From contig CALXDD010000006.1 of NCBI GenBank assembly GCA_944386985.1, positions 38,236 through 102,235 on the forward strand: 64,000 nt of DNA, written 5' to 3'. The first letter of the stretch is position 1, and each line of letters begins with the position of its first letter. This DNA is from an uncultured Oscillospiraceae bacterium (GTDB lineage: Bacteria > Bacillota > Clostridia > Oscillospirales > Oscillospiraceae). The notes beneath the pieces are model-generated. The model was not told where the DNA came from. It searched no databases and saw only the letters and a program-made list of their open reading frames with translations. Positions 26,791 through 36,514 of this stretch are shown here, piece by piece. The position numbers and the translations under genes are program-made.

Positions 26791-28372
26791 ACGAAACCGG
26801 GCGCCGGGGAGCCTCTTCGCTCTGCTGGCCCGGAGCTTCCTCCTCTTCACCCTGACGCTGCTTCTTATCGCGGGCGGGGTGTTTCTCCTGTGGAACTGGT
26901 GGCTGGGGAGACTCTACCAGCCGACGGACTGGGAGAGCCTTCTGGCGGACCCGGCGCTGGCGGAGGGAAACTATGAGAGCTTGGAGCGCTATGTGATGAT
27001 GCAGGGGGACACCTTTGCCGTCTATGACTTGGAGGGAGTGCTGCTCTACGCCTCCGGCGAGGGTTTTGATACCCTCTGCGCTCCCTCCGCCCTGGCTCTG
27101 GTCCACCCCTTAGGCCAGGCGATGGCGGTAGACACCTACCCCCTATCCGGGCAATTGGCGGGCCGCAGCCTGCTGGTCCGCTGGACCTATGACGAGAACG
27201 GGGAGGAGACCGCCACCATGGTGGTGGACAGCGAGGGGCAGGTGGTGCTCGGCGGATTTGGAGACGGCCGCACCGCCTACACCCAACAGGAGCTGGAGTA
27301 CCTCTCCGGCAGCCGTTTTCCCGACAGCATTTTGTTACGGGGTGAGGCCGCCGGGCCGGAGGGGCGGCCCGTCACGGTGCTGCTGCGGGAGCAGCTGACC
27401 ACAGACGACAGCTACTACCGCCGCTACCAGCAGTCCTGGAAGGTCTGGCTTCTGGTGCTGCCCCTGTACCTCCTCAGCGTAGGGGCCTTTCTCTGGTGGC
27501 TCAGCCGGAAGATCGGGCGGCCCCTGGGACGGCTCAACGACGCGGTGGAGGCCCAGATGGAGGGCACTCTGGTGCGGGTGGGGGACTGCGGCGGAGCCCG
27601 GGAGATCCGCCGGATCGGCGAGAGCTTCGACCGGTTTTCCGACCGCTTGGCGGCCAGCGAGGCGGAGCGGAAAAGGCTGGATCAGGACCGTCAGAAGATG
27701 ATTGCCGATATCTCCCACGACCTGAAAACTCCCGTCACGGTCATCTCCGGCTACATCGATGCCATCTGCGACGGCAAGGTGCCCACGGAGGACATCAAGC
27801 GGTATCTCAAGGCCATTCAGACCAAGGCGGAGGCGCTGACGGAGCTGGTCAACGCTTTCCATGAGTACAGCAAGGTAGAACACCCGGAGTTCATGCTCCA
27901 CCCGGAGCCCACGGATCTCTGCGAGTATCTGCGGGAGTATTTGGCAGTAAAATACGACGAGATCGACCTGGCTGGCTTTTCCCTGGAGATCTCCATCCCC
28001 GAGCGGCCCATTCTCTGCCCTCTGGACCCGCCCCAGTTCCGGCGGGTGCTGGACAACCTTCTCTCCAACGCTCTGCGTCACAACCGGCTGGGTACCATGC
28101 TGTTTTTTGCGGTGGCGGTGCAGCATGGTCAGGCGGTGCTGCGGGTAGGGGACAACGGGGCGGGTATCCCTCCGGACCGGGCCAAGCGGATCTTTGATCC
28201 CTTTGTGGTGGGCAGCGACGCACGCTCCGGCGGTGGAAGCGGACTGGGGCTGGCCATCACCCGGCGGATCGTGGAGCAGCACGGCGGGACCATCGCGCTG
28301 GCAAGCCGCCCCACGCCGGGGTGGAGCACAGAATTTGTGGTGAAGCTGCCTTTGACCCAGGTAAAAAAGTAA
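26780..28372 (+). CDS. membrane sensor histidine kinase
   Basis: The start is a TTG at 26780, overlapping the regulator by 11 bp, with GGGG about 8 nt upstream. The 530-residue protein has a membrane helix near 15-38, an extracellular region of about 170 residues, a second helix near 220-240 and a HAMP segment. It then has the phospho-acceptor ISHDLKTPVTVISGY and an ATPase with LLSNALRHN, GDNGAGIPPD and GSGLGLAITRRIVEQHGG. It partners with the OmpR-family regulator. No ligand can be read from the sensor part. Confidence 0.9.
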   Translation: MKSKRNRAPGSLFALLARSFLLFTLTLLLIAGGVFLLWNWWLGRLYQPTDWESLLADPALAEGNYESLERYVMMQGDTFAVYDLEGVLLYASGEGFDTLCAPSALALVHPLGQAMAVDTYPLSGQLAGRSLLVRWTYDENGEETATMVVDSEGQVVLGGFGDGRTAYTQQELEYLSGSRFPDSILLRGEAAGPEGRPVTVLLREQLTTDDSYYRRYQQSWKVWLLVLPLYLLSVGAFLWWLSRKIGRPLGRLNDAVEAQMEGTLVRVGDCGGAREIRRIGESFDRFSDRLAASEAERKRLDQDRQKMIADISHDLKTPVTVISGYIDAICDGKVPTEDIKRYLKAIQTKAEALTELVNAFHEYSKVEHPEFMLHPEPTDLCEYLREYLAVKYDEIDLAGFSLEISIPERPILCPLDPPQFRRVLDNLLSNALRHNRLGTMLFFAVAVQHGQAVLRVGDNGAGIPPDRAKRIFDPFVVGSDARSGGGSGLGLAITRRIVEQHGGTIALASRPTPGWSTEFVVKLPLTQVKK

Positions 28373-28387
28373 AAAACCCATAAAAAA

Positions 28388-28423
28388 GCCGCTGCAGAAC
28401 AGGAAGTTCTGCAGCGGCTTTTT
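28388..28423. terminator. terminator between the kinase and pth
   Basis: GCCGCTGCAGAAC (28388-28400) pairs with GTTCTGCAGCGGC (28406-28418), followed by TTTTT on the plus strand. On the minus strand it is preceded by an A/T-rich flank, so it may also stop the pth transcript. Confidence 0.9.
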
Positions 28424-28478
28424 ATCCCGGCAAGGGGCTGACCGGAAAAAAGAGAAACCTGAACAGCCCCTGCCATAT

Positions 28479-29069
28479 TCAATTGAACCGGTTCTGCGTC
28501 TCACTGACGCCCTTTTCTATGAGGCACTCTACAGCGTCCAGCACCTTTTCGATGGCTTCGTCCACCGTTTTGCGCTCCTGGGGGGTAAAATTGCCGATGA
28601 CCCAGTCCACCATCTCGTGGTCGGGGTGGGCGGGGGCGCCCACTCCCACCTTGATCCGGGGAAACTGATCGGTGCCCAGGTGGGCGATGATGTTTTTAAG
28701 GCCGTTGTGGCCTCCGGCGCTGCCGCCGGCGCGGATGCGCAGCTTTCCCAGGGGAAGGGACACATCATCGGAAATCACCAGCACATGGTCCGGCGGAATC
28801 TTATAGAAGCCGCCCGCCAGCTTCACCGCCTCGCCGCTGAGGTTCATATAGGTCTGGGGCTTGATCACCAGCACCCGCTGGCCTCCGATTTTGACCTCTC
28901 CGGTAAGGGCCCGGTAGCGGAGCTTGTTGATCTTCACGCCATAGCGTTTCTCCAAGGCATCGGCGGTGAGGAAGCCGATGTTGTGCCGGGTGTTCTCATA
29001 CTGCTTTCCCGGATTCCCCAGGCATACCAGCAGCCACGAGATTCCCCCGGCAGATTTCTTGAAAAACAT
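28479..29069 (-). CDS. pth: peptidyl-tRNA hydrolase
   Basis: This 196-residue enzyme frees tRNA from stalled peptidyl-tRNA. The segment LGNPGKQYENTRHNIGF includes the catalytic histidine, and KPQTYMNLSGEAV and DDVSLPLGKLRIR with GGHNGLKNI are the other family blocks. It follows prs on the same strand, as in many Firmicutes (glmU-prs-pth). A 447-bp stretch of hairpins separates the two. Confidence 0.95.
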   Translation of the reverse strand: MFFKKSAGGISWLLVCLGNPGKQYENTRHNIGFLTADALEKRYGVKINKLRYRALTGEVKIGGQRVLVIKPQTYMNLSGEAVKLAGGFYKIPPDHVLVISDDVSLPLGKLRIRAGGSAGGHNGLKNIIAHLGTDQFPRIKVGVGAPAHPDHEMVDWVIGNFTPQERKTVDEAIEKVLDAVECLIEKGVSETQNRFN

Positions 29070-29097
29070 GAGAGGTTACTCCTTCTCTCAGAAAATA

Positions 29098-29510
29098 CCG
29101 CGGGACTGCACTGCAGTCCCGCGGAAGCAAAAAAGCCTCGCAGGCTTAACAAAACCCCATCGGGGGGCCAGAGAGCCGCAGCTACCGATCCCTGAGGTGC
29201 GGTCTCCTCGCGGCATAGCCGATCTTTGCGCTAAGCGCCTCGCTGCGCTCGGTTGCGCTTCGAAATGCGCCTGCGGGCGCGATGTGGCCTACGCTACAAA
29301 CATGCCGCTGGCATGTTTGCTTAACGCTGCGGGGCCAGGGGGCCGCAGCCCCCGGTTCTTTTGCCACCAGGCAAAAGAATAAATTGAAATCATTTTTGTC
29401 AGGACATGCGCCTGACAAAAATTCATTGACTCAGCCGCCTTGGGCGGCGTCACCAGTGACCGACGTCACTGGTGGTGGGGGGCCTCCGGGGGGAGCCTGC
29501 TCCCCCCGGA
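29098..29510. repeat. array of about nine palindromes in the prs-pth gap
   Basis: Consecutive inverted repeats fill the 447-bp gap. They are 29098-29124 (13-bp arms), 29133-29147, 29298-29318, 29338-29353, 29356-29379, 29393-29421 (11-bp arms flanked by T and A runs), 29434-29448, 29451-29474 (10-bp arms) and 29485-29510 (12-bp arms). No gene is supported in this stretch. It looks like stacked mobile palindromic elements rather than one terminator. Confidence 0.75.
29228..29265 (+). repeat. dispersed 38-nt repeat, copy A
   Basis: The 38-nt segment beginning GCGCTAAG and containing CCTCGCTGCGCTCGGTTG recurs at 47159-47196 with 35 of 38 positions equal. Both copies are intergenic and lie among other palindromes. 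Confidence 0.8.
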
Positions 29511-29516
29511 AGATCT

Positions 29517-30476
29517 TTACATAAAGAGCTTAGAAACAGAGATCTCCTGATAGATACGCTCGATGGCCTCGGCAAACATGGGAGCCACGGTGAGATACTT
29601 GACCTTCTCCACACCCTGGGCTCTGTCGGAGGGGATGGTGTCCAGCAGGGCCAGCTCCCTGATGACGCTGTTGCTGATGCGCTCCATGGCGGGACCGGAC
29701 AGCACGCCGTGGCTGGCGCAGGCGTACACCGTTTTGGCGCCGCCCACCTCCACAATGGCCTTGGCAGCGTTGCACAGGCTCCCGGCGGTGTCCACCATGT
29801 CGTCGAAGAGGATGCAGTCCTTGCCCCCCACGTCGCCGATGACGTTCATCACCTCGCACTGGTTGGCCTTCTGCCGGCGCTTATCCACAATGGCCAGGTT
29901 CATGTGCAGCTTCTGGGCAAAGGCCCGGGCGCGGGCCACGCTGCCCACATCGGGAGAAACTACCACCATGTCCTCGCAGCGCTCGCCGAACTTCTTGGCG
30001 TAGTAGTCCACAAAGATGGGGTTGCCCAGCAGATTATCCACAGGGATGTCAAAGAAACCCTGGATCTGGGCGGCATGGAGGTCCATGGTCAAAACCCGGT
30101 CGGCGCCGGCAGCGGTGAGCATGTTGGCCACCAGCTTGGCGGAGATGGGATCTCTGGCCTTGGCCTTCCGGTCCTGACGGGCGTAGCCGAAGTAGGGGAT
30201 TACCGCCGTGACGCGGCCGGCGGAGGCCCGCTTCATGGCGTCAATCATAATCAGCAGTTCCATCAGGTTGTCGTTGACGGGGGAGCAGGTAGACTGGATC
30301 AGGAAGATATCCGAACCGCGAACCGTCTCGTAGATGGAGGCGAATACCTCCCCGTCGGCGAAGTGGCCCACTTCGCTCTCGCCCAGCGTAATACCCATGT
30401 ACTTGCAGATATCGCTGGCCAGCTTCCGGTTGGCGTTTCCGGAAAACACCTTGATGTCTTTACCTCTGGAAATCAT
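29517..30476 (-). CDS. prs: ribose-phosphate pyrophosphokinase
   Basis: This 319-residue enzyme makes PRPP from ribose 5-phosphate and ATP for nucleotide, His and Trp synthesis. Family blocks seen are FSGNANRKLASDI at the start, FGYARQDRK (ATP site), MDLHAAQIQGFFDIPVDNL, and the PRPP loop VLFDDMVDTAGSLCNAA (residues 215-235). It lies 83 bp after the glmU-like gene on the same strand and feeds the pyrimidine operon at 40842-43786. Confidence 0.96.
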   Translation of the reverse strand: MISRGKDIKVFSGNANRKLASDICKYMGITLGESEVGHFADGEVFASIYETVRGSDIFLIQSTCSPVNDNLMELLIMIDAMKRASAGRVTAVIPYFGYARQDRKAKARDPISAKLVANMLTAAGADRVLTMDLHAAQIQGFFDIPVDNLLGNPIFVDYYAKKFGERCEDMVVVSPDVGSVARARAFAQKLHMNLAIVDKRRQKANQCEVMNVIGDVGGKDCILFDDMVDTAGSLCNAAKAIVEVGGAKTVYACASHGVLSGPAMERISNSVIRELALLDTIPSDRAQGVEKVKYLTVAPMFAEAIERIYQEISVSKLFM

Positions 30477-30559
30477 AGTCTGTGTCCTCTCTCTTTCGTT
30501 GCTTTTCCCGGTTCCTCATTCTCGATCTGGTGTGTGCCGTCCCCAAGGGGGCTTCAGCA

Positions 30560-31591
30560 CTATTTACGGCCCCTCAGCTCCCGGTTGCGGCGGGCCCAGC
30601 CTTCCTTGTTCTCCTGGCGGGCCCGGCCCACGGCCAGGCTGTCTGCGGGGACGTCACGGGTTACGGTGGTACCTGCGGCGATATACACGCCGTCAGATAC
30701 CGTCACCGGCGCTACCAGATTGGTGTTGCAGCCGATGAACACATGGTCGCCGATGGTGGTGCGATGCTTCTTGAAGCCGTCGTAGTTGCTGGTAACGGTG
30801 CCGCAGCCGAAATTGCAGTGGACGCCCACGTCCGCGTCCCCCACATAGGTGAGGTGGGCCATCTTGGTCCCCTCCCCCAAGCTGCAGTTTTTCAGCTGCA
30901 CAAAGGCGCCGATCTTGCTGTCCTTTCCCACATGGCAGTGGGGCCGGATGTGGGTGTAGGGCCCGATCTCGCAGCCGTCGTCGATGGTGCTGTCCTGGGC
31001 CTGGACAGTATTGATGGTGACGTTGTCCCCCACAGTACAGCCGTCCAGCATGGTGCTGGGTCCGATCTCGCAGTTCCGCCCGATAACGGTGCGGCCCCGG
31101 AGAATGGTGTTGGGCAGGATCAGCGTGTCCGGCCCGATATCCACACGGGGATCAATAAAAGTGCTGGCGGGGTCCACAATATGGACGCCCCGCTTCTGAT
31201 GATAGGCGTTGGAGGCGTCGTGGCAGGCGGCCTGCAGGCGGCCAAGCTCCTCCAGATTGTGGAAGGCCATCATCAAATTGCCGATGGGCAGCACCGGCTC
31301 CCGGTATTCCTCCACTTCCACGCCCTGTTCCCGCAGGGCGGACAGCTGACTGGCCCACTGCTCACCGCTGACGATCTGTGGAGCGGCGTCTGAGGGGAAG
31401 CAGGGCAGGACCAGGTCCGTCCATTTTTCTTCACACACAACAAAAAACCGCCGGACGCCTTGGGCCACCCATGCCCGCACGCACCAGGTCAGTGCGGGAC
31501 AGAACATGACATTTTGCAGCATCAGCGGTTTTCCGTGGAACATCTGGCGATCATCACAGGGCAGATGGATCGCCACACAGCGAGGATTCAT
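30560..31591 (-). CDS. glmU: GlmU-like protein with intact acetyltransferase but degenerate uridyltransferase domain
   Basis: The 343-residue product is about 110 residues shorter than normal GlmU. The C-terminal left-handed beta-helix is complete: repeated hexapeptides from residue 145, then AHLTYVGDADVG, GTVTSNYDG and APVTVSDGVYIAAGTTV, the glucosamine-1-phosphate acetyltransferase site. The N-terminal 130 residues keep only scraps of the nucleotidyl fold (HGKPLMLQNVM) and lack the LAAGxGTRM nucleotide loop. It probably makes only GlcNAc-1-P, and a separate enzyme must add UDP. ATG 31591 is preferred, though an ATG at 31618 is possible. The glmU-prs-pth order is typical of Firmicutes. Confidence 0.8.
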   Translation of the reverse strand: MNPRCVAIHLPCDDRQMFHGKPLMLQNVMFCPALTWCVRAWVAQGVRRFFVVCEEKWTDLVLPCFPSDAAPQIVSGEQWASQLSALREQGVEVEEYREPVLPIGNLMMAFHNLEELGRLQAACHDASNAYHQKRGVHIVDPASTFIDPRVDIGPDTLILPNTILRGRTVIGRNCEIGPSTMLDGCTVGDNVTINTVQAQDSTIDDGCEIGPYTHIRPHCHVGKDSKIGAFVQLKNCSLGEGTKMAHLTYVGDADVGVHCNFGCGTVTSNYDGFKKHRTTIGDHVFIGCNTNLVAPVTVSDGVYIAAGTTVTRDVPADSLAVGRARQENKEGWARRNRELRGRK

Positions 31592-31633
31592 ACCGTCTCG
31601 CCCCTTTCTTTTTTCCATAGATAGCGTACTTCT

Positions 31634-31663
31634 ATTATACACATGACCGCTGAGAAAAAACAA
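31634..31663 (-). promoter_or_regulatory. promoter of the glmU-like gene
   Basis: On the minus strand TTGTTT (31663-31658) is 18 nt from TATAAT (31639-31634). The start codon lies about 43 nt downstream. The gap 31592-31905 is otherwise A/T-rich and holds the divergent trmL promoter. Confidence 0.6.
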
Positions 31664-31832
31664 GGGGGCATAATGGTTATTTTGCAAAATTTTCGGTCGA
31701 TTTTTTATGGTTTTTCTTTTTTCACAGAAAAGGGCCGCCGGTCCTCCCGTTTTTTTTGGTAAATATAGCAAAACCCACCTGCCGGTGCGGAGGGAATGGT
31801 TAATATTTTGTGGTATTTTTGGACTTTTTCTA

Positions 31833-31861
31833 TTGAAATCCGGGAAATTTTATATTACAAT
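31833..31861 (+). promoter_or_regulatory. promoter of trmL
   Basis: TTGAAA (31833-31838) and TACAAT (31856-31861) are 17 nt apart. Transcription would begin near 31868, just before the trmL start region. Confidence 0.6.
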
Positions 31862-31905
31862 GTGGATCGATTCAAAGGGTGTTGGCGGAAGGACGTGGTT
31901 TTCCC

Positions 31906-32403
31906 GTGGTGCATATTATTTTGGTGGAGCCGGAGATCCCGCAGAACTGCGGCAACATCGCCCGGACCTGCGCCGCCACCGGCAGCACCCTCCATCTGAT
32001 CGAGCCGCTGGGCTTCGACATCTCGGAGAAGGCGGTGCGCCGGGCCGGACTGGACTACTGGCATCTGGTGGATGTACGGACCTATCCCAATCTGGAGGAC
32101 TTCTTCCTGAAGAATCCCCAGGCGGCGGACAATCTGTGGCTGGCCACCACCAAGGCGCCGAGAGCCTACAGCGAGGCGGCGTTTACCGAGGGATGCTGGC
32201 TGTTTTTCGGCAAGGAGACGGCGGGGCTCCCCAGGAACTTTCGGGAACGCTTTTGGGAGCGGTGTATCCGGCTTCCCATGCGCGCGGAGGCCCGCAGCTT
32301 GAATCTCAGCAATTCCGTGGCCATCCTCACCTACGAGGCGCTGCGCCAGCAGGGCTTCCCAGGGCTGACCGGCCAGGGGGAGATGGCGCTGGAAAGAGCT
32401 TGA
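31906..32403 (+). CDS. trmL: tRNA 2'-O-methyltransferase of the TrmL type
   Basis: The product is a SPOUT-knot methyltransferase of about 165 residues. It shows HIILVEPEIPQNCGNIARTCAA at the start, FFGKETAGLP in the middle and the knot motif MRAEARSLNLSNSVAILTYEALRQ at the end. It modifies the wobble base of leucine tRNAs. The start is uncertain: GTG 31906 or 31909 fit the family N-terminus, while a GTG at 31879 gives nine extra residues. It precedes pgk by 80 bp. Confidence 0.88.
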   Translation: MVHIILVEPEIPQNCGNIARTCAATGSTLHLIEPLGFDISEKAVRRAGLDYWHLVDVRTYPNLEDFFLKNPQAADNLWLATTKAPRAYSEAAFTEGCWLFFGKETAGLPRNFRERFWERCIRLPMRAEARSLNLSNSVAILTYEALRQQGFPGLTGQGEMALERA

Positions 32404-32483
32404 TCAGAGAAAGCCCCATCCTTATTTAAATATGTGTGCAAAACATTGGACAGACTATTGGAAAACGGATAGGAGGAAATCGT

Positions 32484-33680
32484 ATGAACTATAATAAAAA
32501 GACTGTACGGGACATCGATGTAAAGGGCAAGAAAGTCCTTCTGCGCTGCGACTTCAACGTGCCCATGGCCAAGGACGGCAGCGGCGTCATCACCGATGAC
32601 AAGCGCATCCGGGCCGCTCTGCCCACCATCCAGTATCTGCTGGACCAGAACGCCGCTGTGATCGCCTGCTCCCACATGGGCAAGCCCAAGGGCGAGGTGG
32701 TTCCCTCTCTGAGCCTCAAGCCCGTGGCCAAGCGCCTCAGCGAGCTTCTGGGCAAGGAGGTCATCATGGCCGATGACGTGGTGGGTCCCGACGCCAAGGC
32801 CAAGGCCGCCGCGCTTAAGCCCGGTCAGATCATGCTGCTGGAGAACACCCGCTTTGAGAAGGGCGAGACCAAGAACGATCCCGAGCTGGCCAAGGCCATG
32901 GCCTCCATGGCGGATGTCTATGTGTCCGACGCTTTCGGCGCTGTCCACCGCGCCCACGCCTCCACCGCCGGTGTGGCTGATTATCTGCCCGCCGTCAGCG
33001 GATTCCTTATTCAGAAGGAGCTGGAGATCATTGGCGGCGCTCTGGCCAGCCCCAAGCGTCCCCTGGTGGCCATCCTGGGCGGCAGCAAGGTTTCCTCCAA
33101 GATCGGCGTCATCAACAACCTGCTGGAGATCGCCGACACCATTATCATCGGCGGCGGCATGGCCTATACCTTCTCCGCTGCTCAGGGCGGCAAGGTGGGC
33201 GACAGCCTGCTGGAGGCCGATTGGATGGATTACTCCAAGGAGATGGTGGAGAAGGCCGCTGCCAAGGGCGTGAAGCTGCTGCTGCCGGTGGACACCGTCT
33301 GCGCCGACGCCTTTGCTCCCGACGCCAAGAGCCAGGTGGTCAAGGCCGGCGAGATCCCCGACGGCTGGCAGGGCCTGGACATCGGTCCTGAGACTGTGAA
33401 GCTCTACTGCGACGCTGTGAAGGATGCCGGTACCGTCATCTGGAACGGTCCCATGGGCGTGTTTGAGTTCCCCGCCTTCGCCAAGGGCACCGAGGCTGTG
33501 GCCAAGGCCCTCAGCGAGACCAGCGCCATCACCATCATCGGCGGCGGCGACAGCGCGGCCGCTGTGCAGCAGCTGGGCTATGCCGAGAAGATGACCCACA
33601 TCTCCACCGGCGGCGGCGCCAGCCTGGAGTTCATGGAGGGCAAGGAGCTGCCCGGCGTGGCCTGCCTTCTGGATAAGTAA
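32484..33680 (+). CDS. pgk: phosphoglycerate kinase
   Basis: ATG 32484 has AGGAGG 8 nt upstream. The 398-residue enzyme has [10 protein letters not shown] at the start, HMGKPKGE, the [17 protein letters not shown] hinge, and [13 protein letters not shown] at the nucleotide site. It makes ATP and 3-phosphoglycerate in glycolysis. Codon use is strongly biased compared with its neighbours, as expected for a highly expressed gene. It heads the pgk-tpiA-gpmI series. Confidence 0.97.
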   Translation: MNYNKKTVRDIDVKGKKVLLRCDFNVPMAKDGSGVITDDKRIRAALPTIQYLLDQNAAVIACSHMGKPKGEVVPSLSLKPVAKRLSELLGKEVIMADDVVGPDAKAKAAALKPGQIMLLENTRFEKGETKNDPELAKAMASMADVYVSDAFGAVHRAHASTAGVADYLPAVSGFLIQKELEIIGGALASPKRPLVAILGGSKVSSKIGVINNLLEIADTIIIGGGMAYTFSAAQGGKVGDSLLEADWMDYSKEMVEKAAAKGVKLLLPVDTVCADAFAPDAKSQVVKAGEIPDGWQGLDIGPETVKLYCDAVKDAGTVIWNGPMGVFEFPAFAKGTEAVAKALSETSAITIIGGGDSAAAVQQLGYAEKMTHISTGGGASLEFMEGKELPGVACLLDK

Positions 33681-33683
33681 AGA

Positions 33684-33795
33684 GGGGATTGCATCCCCCC
33701 TTTAGATTCCCCCTCACCAGTGTGCGCACTGGAGACGCTGCCCCCGGGCGGCTGAATCGGGGTGTTTTTCGGGGAAGGGAATCCCCCGAAAAAAC
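33684..33795. other. hairpins in the pgk-tpiA gap
   Basis: The 255-bp gap contains a GGGGAT/ATCCCC hairpin right after pgk followed by TTT, an ACCAGTGTGCGCACTGG-type palindrome, and arms TTTTTCGGGG (33765-33774) and CCCCGAAAAA (33784-33793). They may terminate or process the pgk message. No gene is seen. Confidence 0.55.
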
Positions 33796-33935
33796 GGATT
33801 GAAACACTCTGGCGGCGGCAGCGGGGCCGGGCCCTGCTGCTGACCGCTTCCCTACATGAAACGTCGTGATCCCACGGGAGAATCTCCTCCCGATTTCATA
33901 TAAAATAAAATATTTCCAAACAGGAGAAAACAGTC

Positions 33936-34709
33936 ATGAACCGTAGATACCGCAAGACGATCATCGCCGGCAACTGGAAGATGAACAAGACCGCCACCGA
34001 GACCAAGAAGTTTGCCGAGGAGCTGAAGACCATGCTGCCCAAGGCCAAGTGGTGCGATGTGGTGGTGTGCGTGCCCTTCGTGAACATCCCCGCCGCCATC
34101 CGCGCTTTCAAGGATATGCGCGTGGCCATTGGTGCGGAGGATCTGTTCTATGAGAAGAGCGGCGCTTACACCGGCGAGGTGTCCGCTGATATGCTGAAGG
34201 ATCTGGGCGTCAAGTACGTCATCATCGGCCACAGTGAGCGCCGTCAGTACTTTGGTGAGACCGACGTTACCGTCAATAAGAAGGTACTGGCCGCTCTGGA
34301 GGTTGGCCTCCATCCCATCATCTGCGTGGGCGAGACCCTGGAGCAGCGTGAGATGGGCATCACCATGGAGCTGATTGCCCTGCAGACCAAGGCCGCTTTC
34401 GCCGGCGTGCCCGCTGAGAAGGCCCGCAAGTGCGTCATCGCCTATGAGCCTGTGTGGGCCATCGGCACCGGCAAGACCGCTACCGCTGAGCAGGCCAACG
34501 AGGTCTGCAACGCCATCCGCGCCACCATCCGTCATCTGTACGGCGCCCGCGTGGCCCGCAGCGTCACCATCCAGTACGGCGGCAGCATGAATCCCGGCAA
34601 CGCCGCGGAGCTGCTGGCTCAGCCTGACGTGGACGGCGGCCTCATCGGCGGCGCTGCCCTGGTGCCCGAGAAGTTCACCGCGATCATCAACGCTGCAAAC
34701 CAGGAGTAA
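33936..34709 (+). CDS. tpiA: triosephosphate isomerase
   Basis: This 257-residue enzyme has AGNWKMNKT near the start, [11 protein letters not shown] (catalytic His), [14 protein letters not shown] (catalytic Glu) and [14 protein letters not shown]. It interconverts the two triose phosphates. An AGGAG site lies 9 nt upstream. It has the same highly expressed codon pattern as pgk. Confidence 0.97.
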   Translation: MNRRYRKTIIAGNWKMNKTATETKKFAEELKTMLPKAKWCDVVVCVPFVNIPAAIRAFKDMRVAIGAEDLFYEKSGAYTGEVSADMLKDLGVKYVIIGHSERRQYFGETDVTVNKKVLAALEVGLHPIICVGETLEQREMGITMELIALQTKAAFAGVPAEKARKCVIAYEPVWAIGTGKTATAEQANEVCNAIRATIRHLYGARVARSVTIQYGGSMNPGNAAELLAQPDVDGGLIGGAALVPEKFTAIINAANQE

Positions 34710-34852
34710 TTTCTTCTGCAATAGTAAAATAGGGGCGTCCTTTGCGGCGCATCCAGCCTGACGATCCTTCAAAAGGGGAGAGCGGAGGCGAGGAACGTTC
34801 CTCCGCCGCCCACTCTTCCCTTTGATGTTTTCTCTTCAAAGAAAGGGTTACT

Positions 34853-36364
34853 ATGAAAAAAACACCGACAACACTGATTATTATGGACGGTTTTGGCCTC
34901 AATCCCACTAACGAGGGCAACGCCATCGCCGTTGCCAAAACTCCCGTTTTGGATAACCTCTTTGCCACCTGCCCTCATACCACCCTGTCCGCCAGCGGTC
35001 TGGATGTGGGCCTGCCCGAGGGACAGATGGGCAACAGCGAGGTGGGCCACACCAACATCGGCGGCGGCCGCGTGGTGTTCCAGGACCTGCCCCGCATTTC
35101 CCGCTCCATTGAGGACGGCAGCTTTTTTGAGAACCCCGCCTATGTCTCCGCCATGGACGCCTGCCTCAAAAACGACAGCTCCCTCCACCTCTACGGCCTT
35201 CTGAGCGACGGCGGCGTCCACTCCCACACCACTCACCTGTGGGCGCTTTTGAAGATGGCCAAGATCCGGGGGCTCAAGAAGGTGTATATCCACGCCTTCT
35301 TGGATGGCCGTGATGTGTCCCCCACCAGCGGCAAGGACTTTGTGGCCGAGGCCGTGGCCAAGTGCAAGGAAATCGGCGTTGGCAAGATCGCCACCGTCAT
35401 GGGCCGGTACTACGCCATGGACCGCGACAAGCGCTGGGACCGCCTGGAGCGGGCCTATGACGCCATGGTCTACGGCAGCGGCATCCAGAACAGCGACCCT
35501 GTGGACGCCGTGGCCCAGAGCTACAAGGCCGGCGTTACCGACGAGTTCGTGGAGCCCGTGGTGTGCGACAAGGACGGCACCATCTCCGACAATGACTCCA
35601 TCATCTTCTTCAACTACCGCCCCGACCGGGCCCGTGAGATCACCCGGGCCTTTGTGGACCCTGATTTTGACGGCTTCAAGCGTCAGTTCTTCCCTGTGAC
35701 CTATGTCTGCACCACCGAGTACGACGCATCCATGCCCAATGTCCAGGTGGCCTTCCCCCGTGTGGCGGTGAAGAACGGCCTGGGCGAGTACCTCAGCCAT
35801 CTGGGCCTCACCCAGCTGCGCATCGCCGAGACGGAGAAGTACGCCCATGTCACCTTCTTCTTCAACGGCGGCGTGGAGACCGTGTACCCCGGTGAGGACC
35901 GTGTGCTGGTGAATTCTCCCAAGGTTGCCACCTATGATCTCCAGCCGGAGATGAGCGCCGTAGAGGTTACCGACAAGTGCGTGGAGCGCATTGAGAGCGG
36001 CAACTACGATGTGGTGATTTTGAACTTTGCCAACTGCGACATGGTGGGCCACACCGGCGTGTTTGACGCGGCGGTGAAGGCAGTGGAGACCGTGGACACC
36101 TGCGTGGGCCGGGTGGTGGAGGCCACCAAGAAGATGGGCGGCATCGCCATGATCACCGCCGACCACGGCAACGCCGAGGAGATGTCCAAGCCCGATGGGT
36201 CCCCCATGACCGCCCACACCACCAACCTGGTGCCCTTTATTGTGGTGGGTGCGGCGGTGGAGCTGCACCCCGGCCGTCTGGCGGATATCGCCCCCACCAT
36301 CCTGGATGTGATGGGCCTGGAGTGCCCCCCGGAGATGGACGGAAAGACCTTGATTGAGAAGTAA
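34853..36364 (+). CDS. gpmI: cofactor-independent phosphoglycerate mutase
   Basis: This 503-residue Mn-dependent enzyme converts 3- to 2-phosphoglycerate. It shows MDGFGLNPTNEGNAIA, the active-site serine in GQMGNSEVGHTNIG near residue 60, SDGGVHSH, YRPDRARE, and the metal ligands in NCDMVGHTG and ADHGNAEEM. It is the last gene of the glycolytic series and is followed by a terminator at 36402-36439. Confidence 0.97.
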   Translation: MKKTPTTLIIMDGFGLNPTNEGNAIAVAKTPVLDNLFATCPHTTLSASGLDVGLPEGQMGNSEVGHTNIGGGRVVFQDLPRISRSIEDGSFFENPAYVSAMDACLKNDSSLHLYGLLSDGGVHSHTTHLWALLKMAKIRGLKKVYIHAFLDGRDVSPTSGKDFVAEAVAKCKEIGVGKIATVMGRYYAMDRDKRWDRLERAYDAMVYGSGIQNSDPVDAVAQSYKAGVTDEFVEPVVCDKDGTISDNDSIIFFNYRPDRAREITRAFVDPDFDGFKRQFFPVTYVCTTEYDASMPNVQVAFPRVAVKNGLGEYLSHLGLTQLRIAETEKYAHVTFFFNGGVETVYPGEDRVLVNSPKVATYDLQPEMSAVEVTDKCVERIESGNYDVVILNFANCDMVGHTGVFDAAVKAVETVDTCVGRVVEATKKMGGIAMITADHGNAEEMSKPDGSPMTAHTTNLVPFIVVGAAVELHPGRLADIAPTILDVMGLECPPEMDGKTLIEK

Positions 36365-36401
36365 ATCATCGCTTCGCCGCTGCCGCGGCGGAGAGAAACG
36401 G

Positions 36402-36439
36402 AGCCCCGGCGGAAGTTTGAATCTTTCGCCGGGGCTTTT
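36402..36439 (+). terminator. terminator after gpmI
   Basis: AGCCCCGGCG (36402-36411) pairs with CGCCGGGGCT (36427-36436) and is followed by TTTT. It lies about 38 nt after the gpmI stop. Confidence 0.85.
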
Positions 36440-36514
36440 GATCTGATTATGTTAGACATTGCGTGGACAATTAAGAGTGTTTTAAAATACAAAATGGCCT
36501 TCGCTGCTGTGTCC

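Noticed and set aside
29182-29418. Short frames in the prs-pth gap
   Set aside because: They consist of translated palindromes and have no ribosome site.
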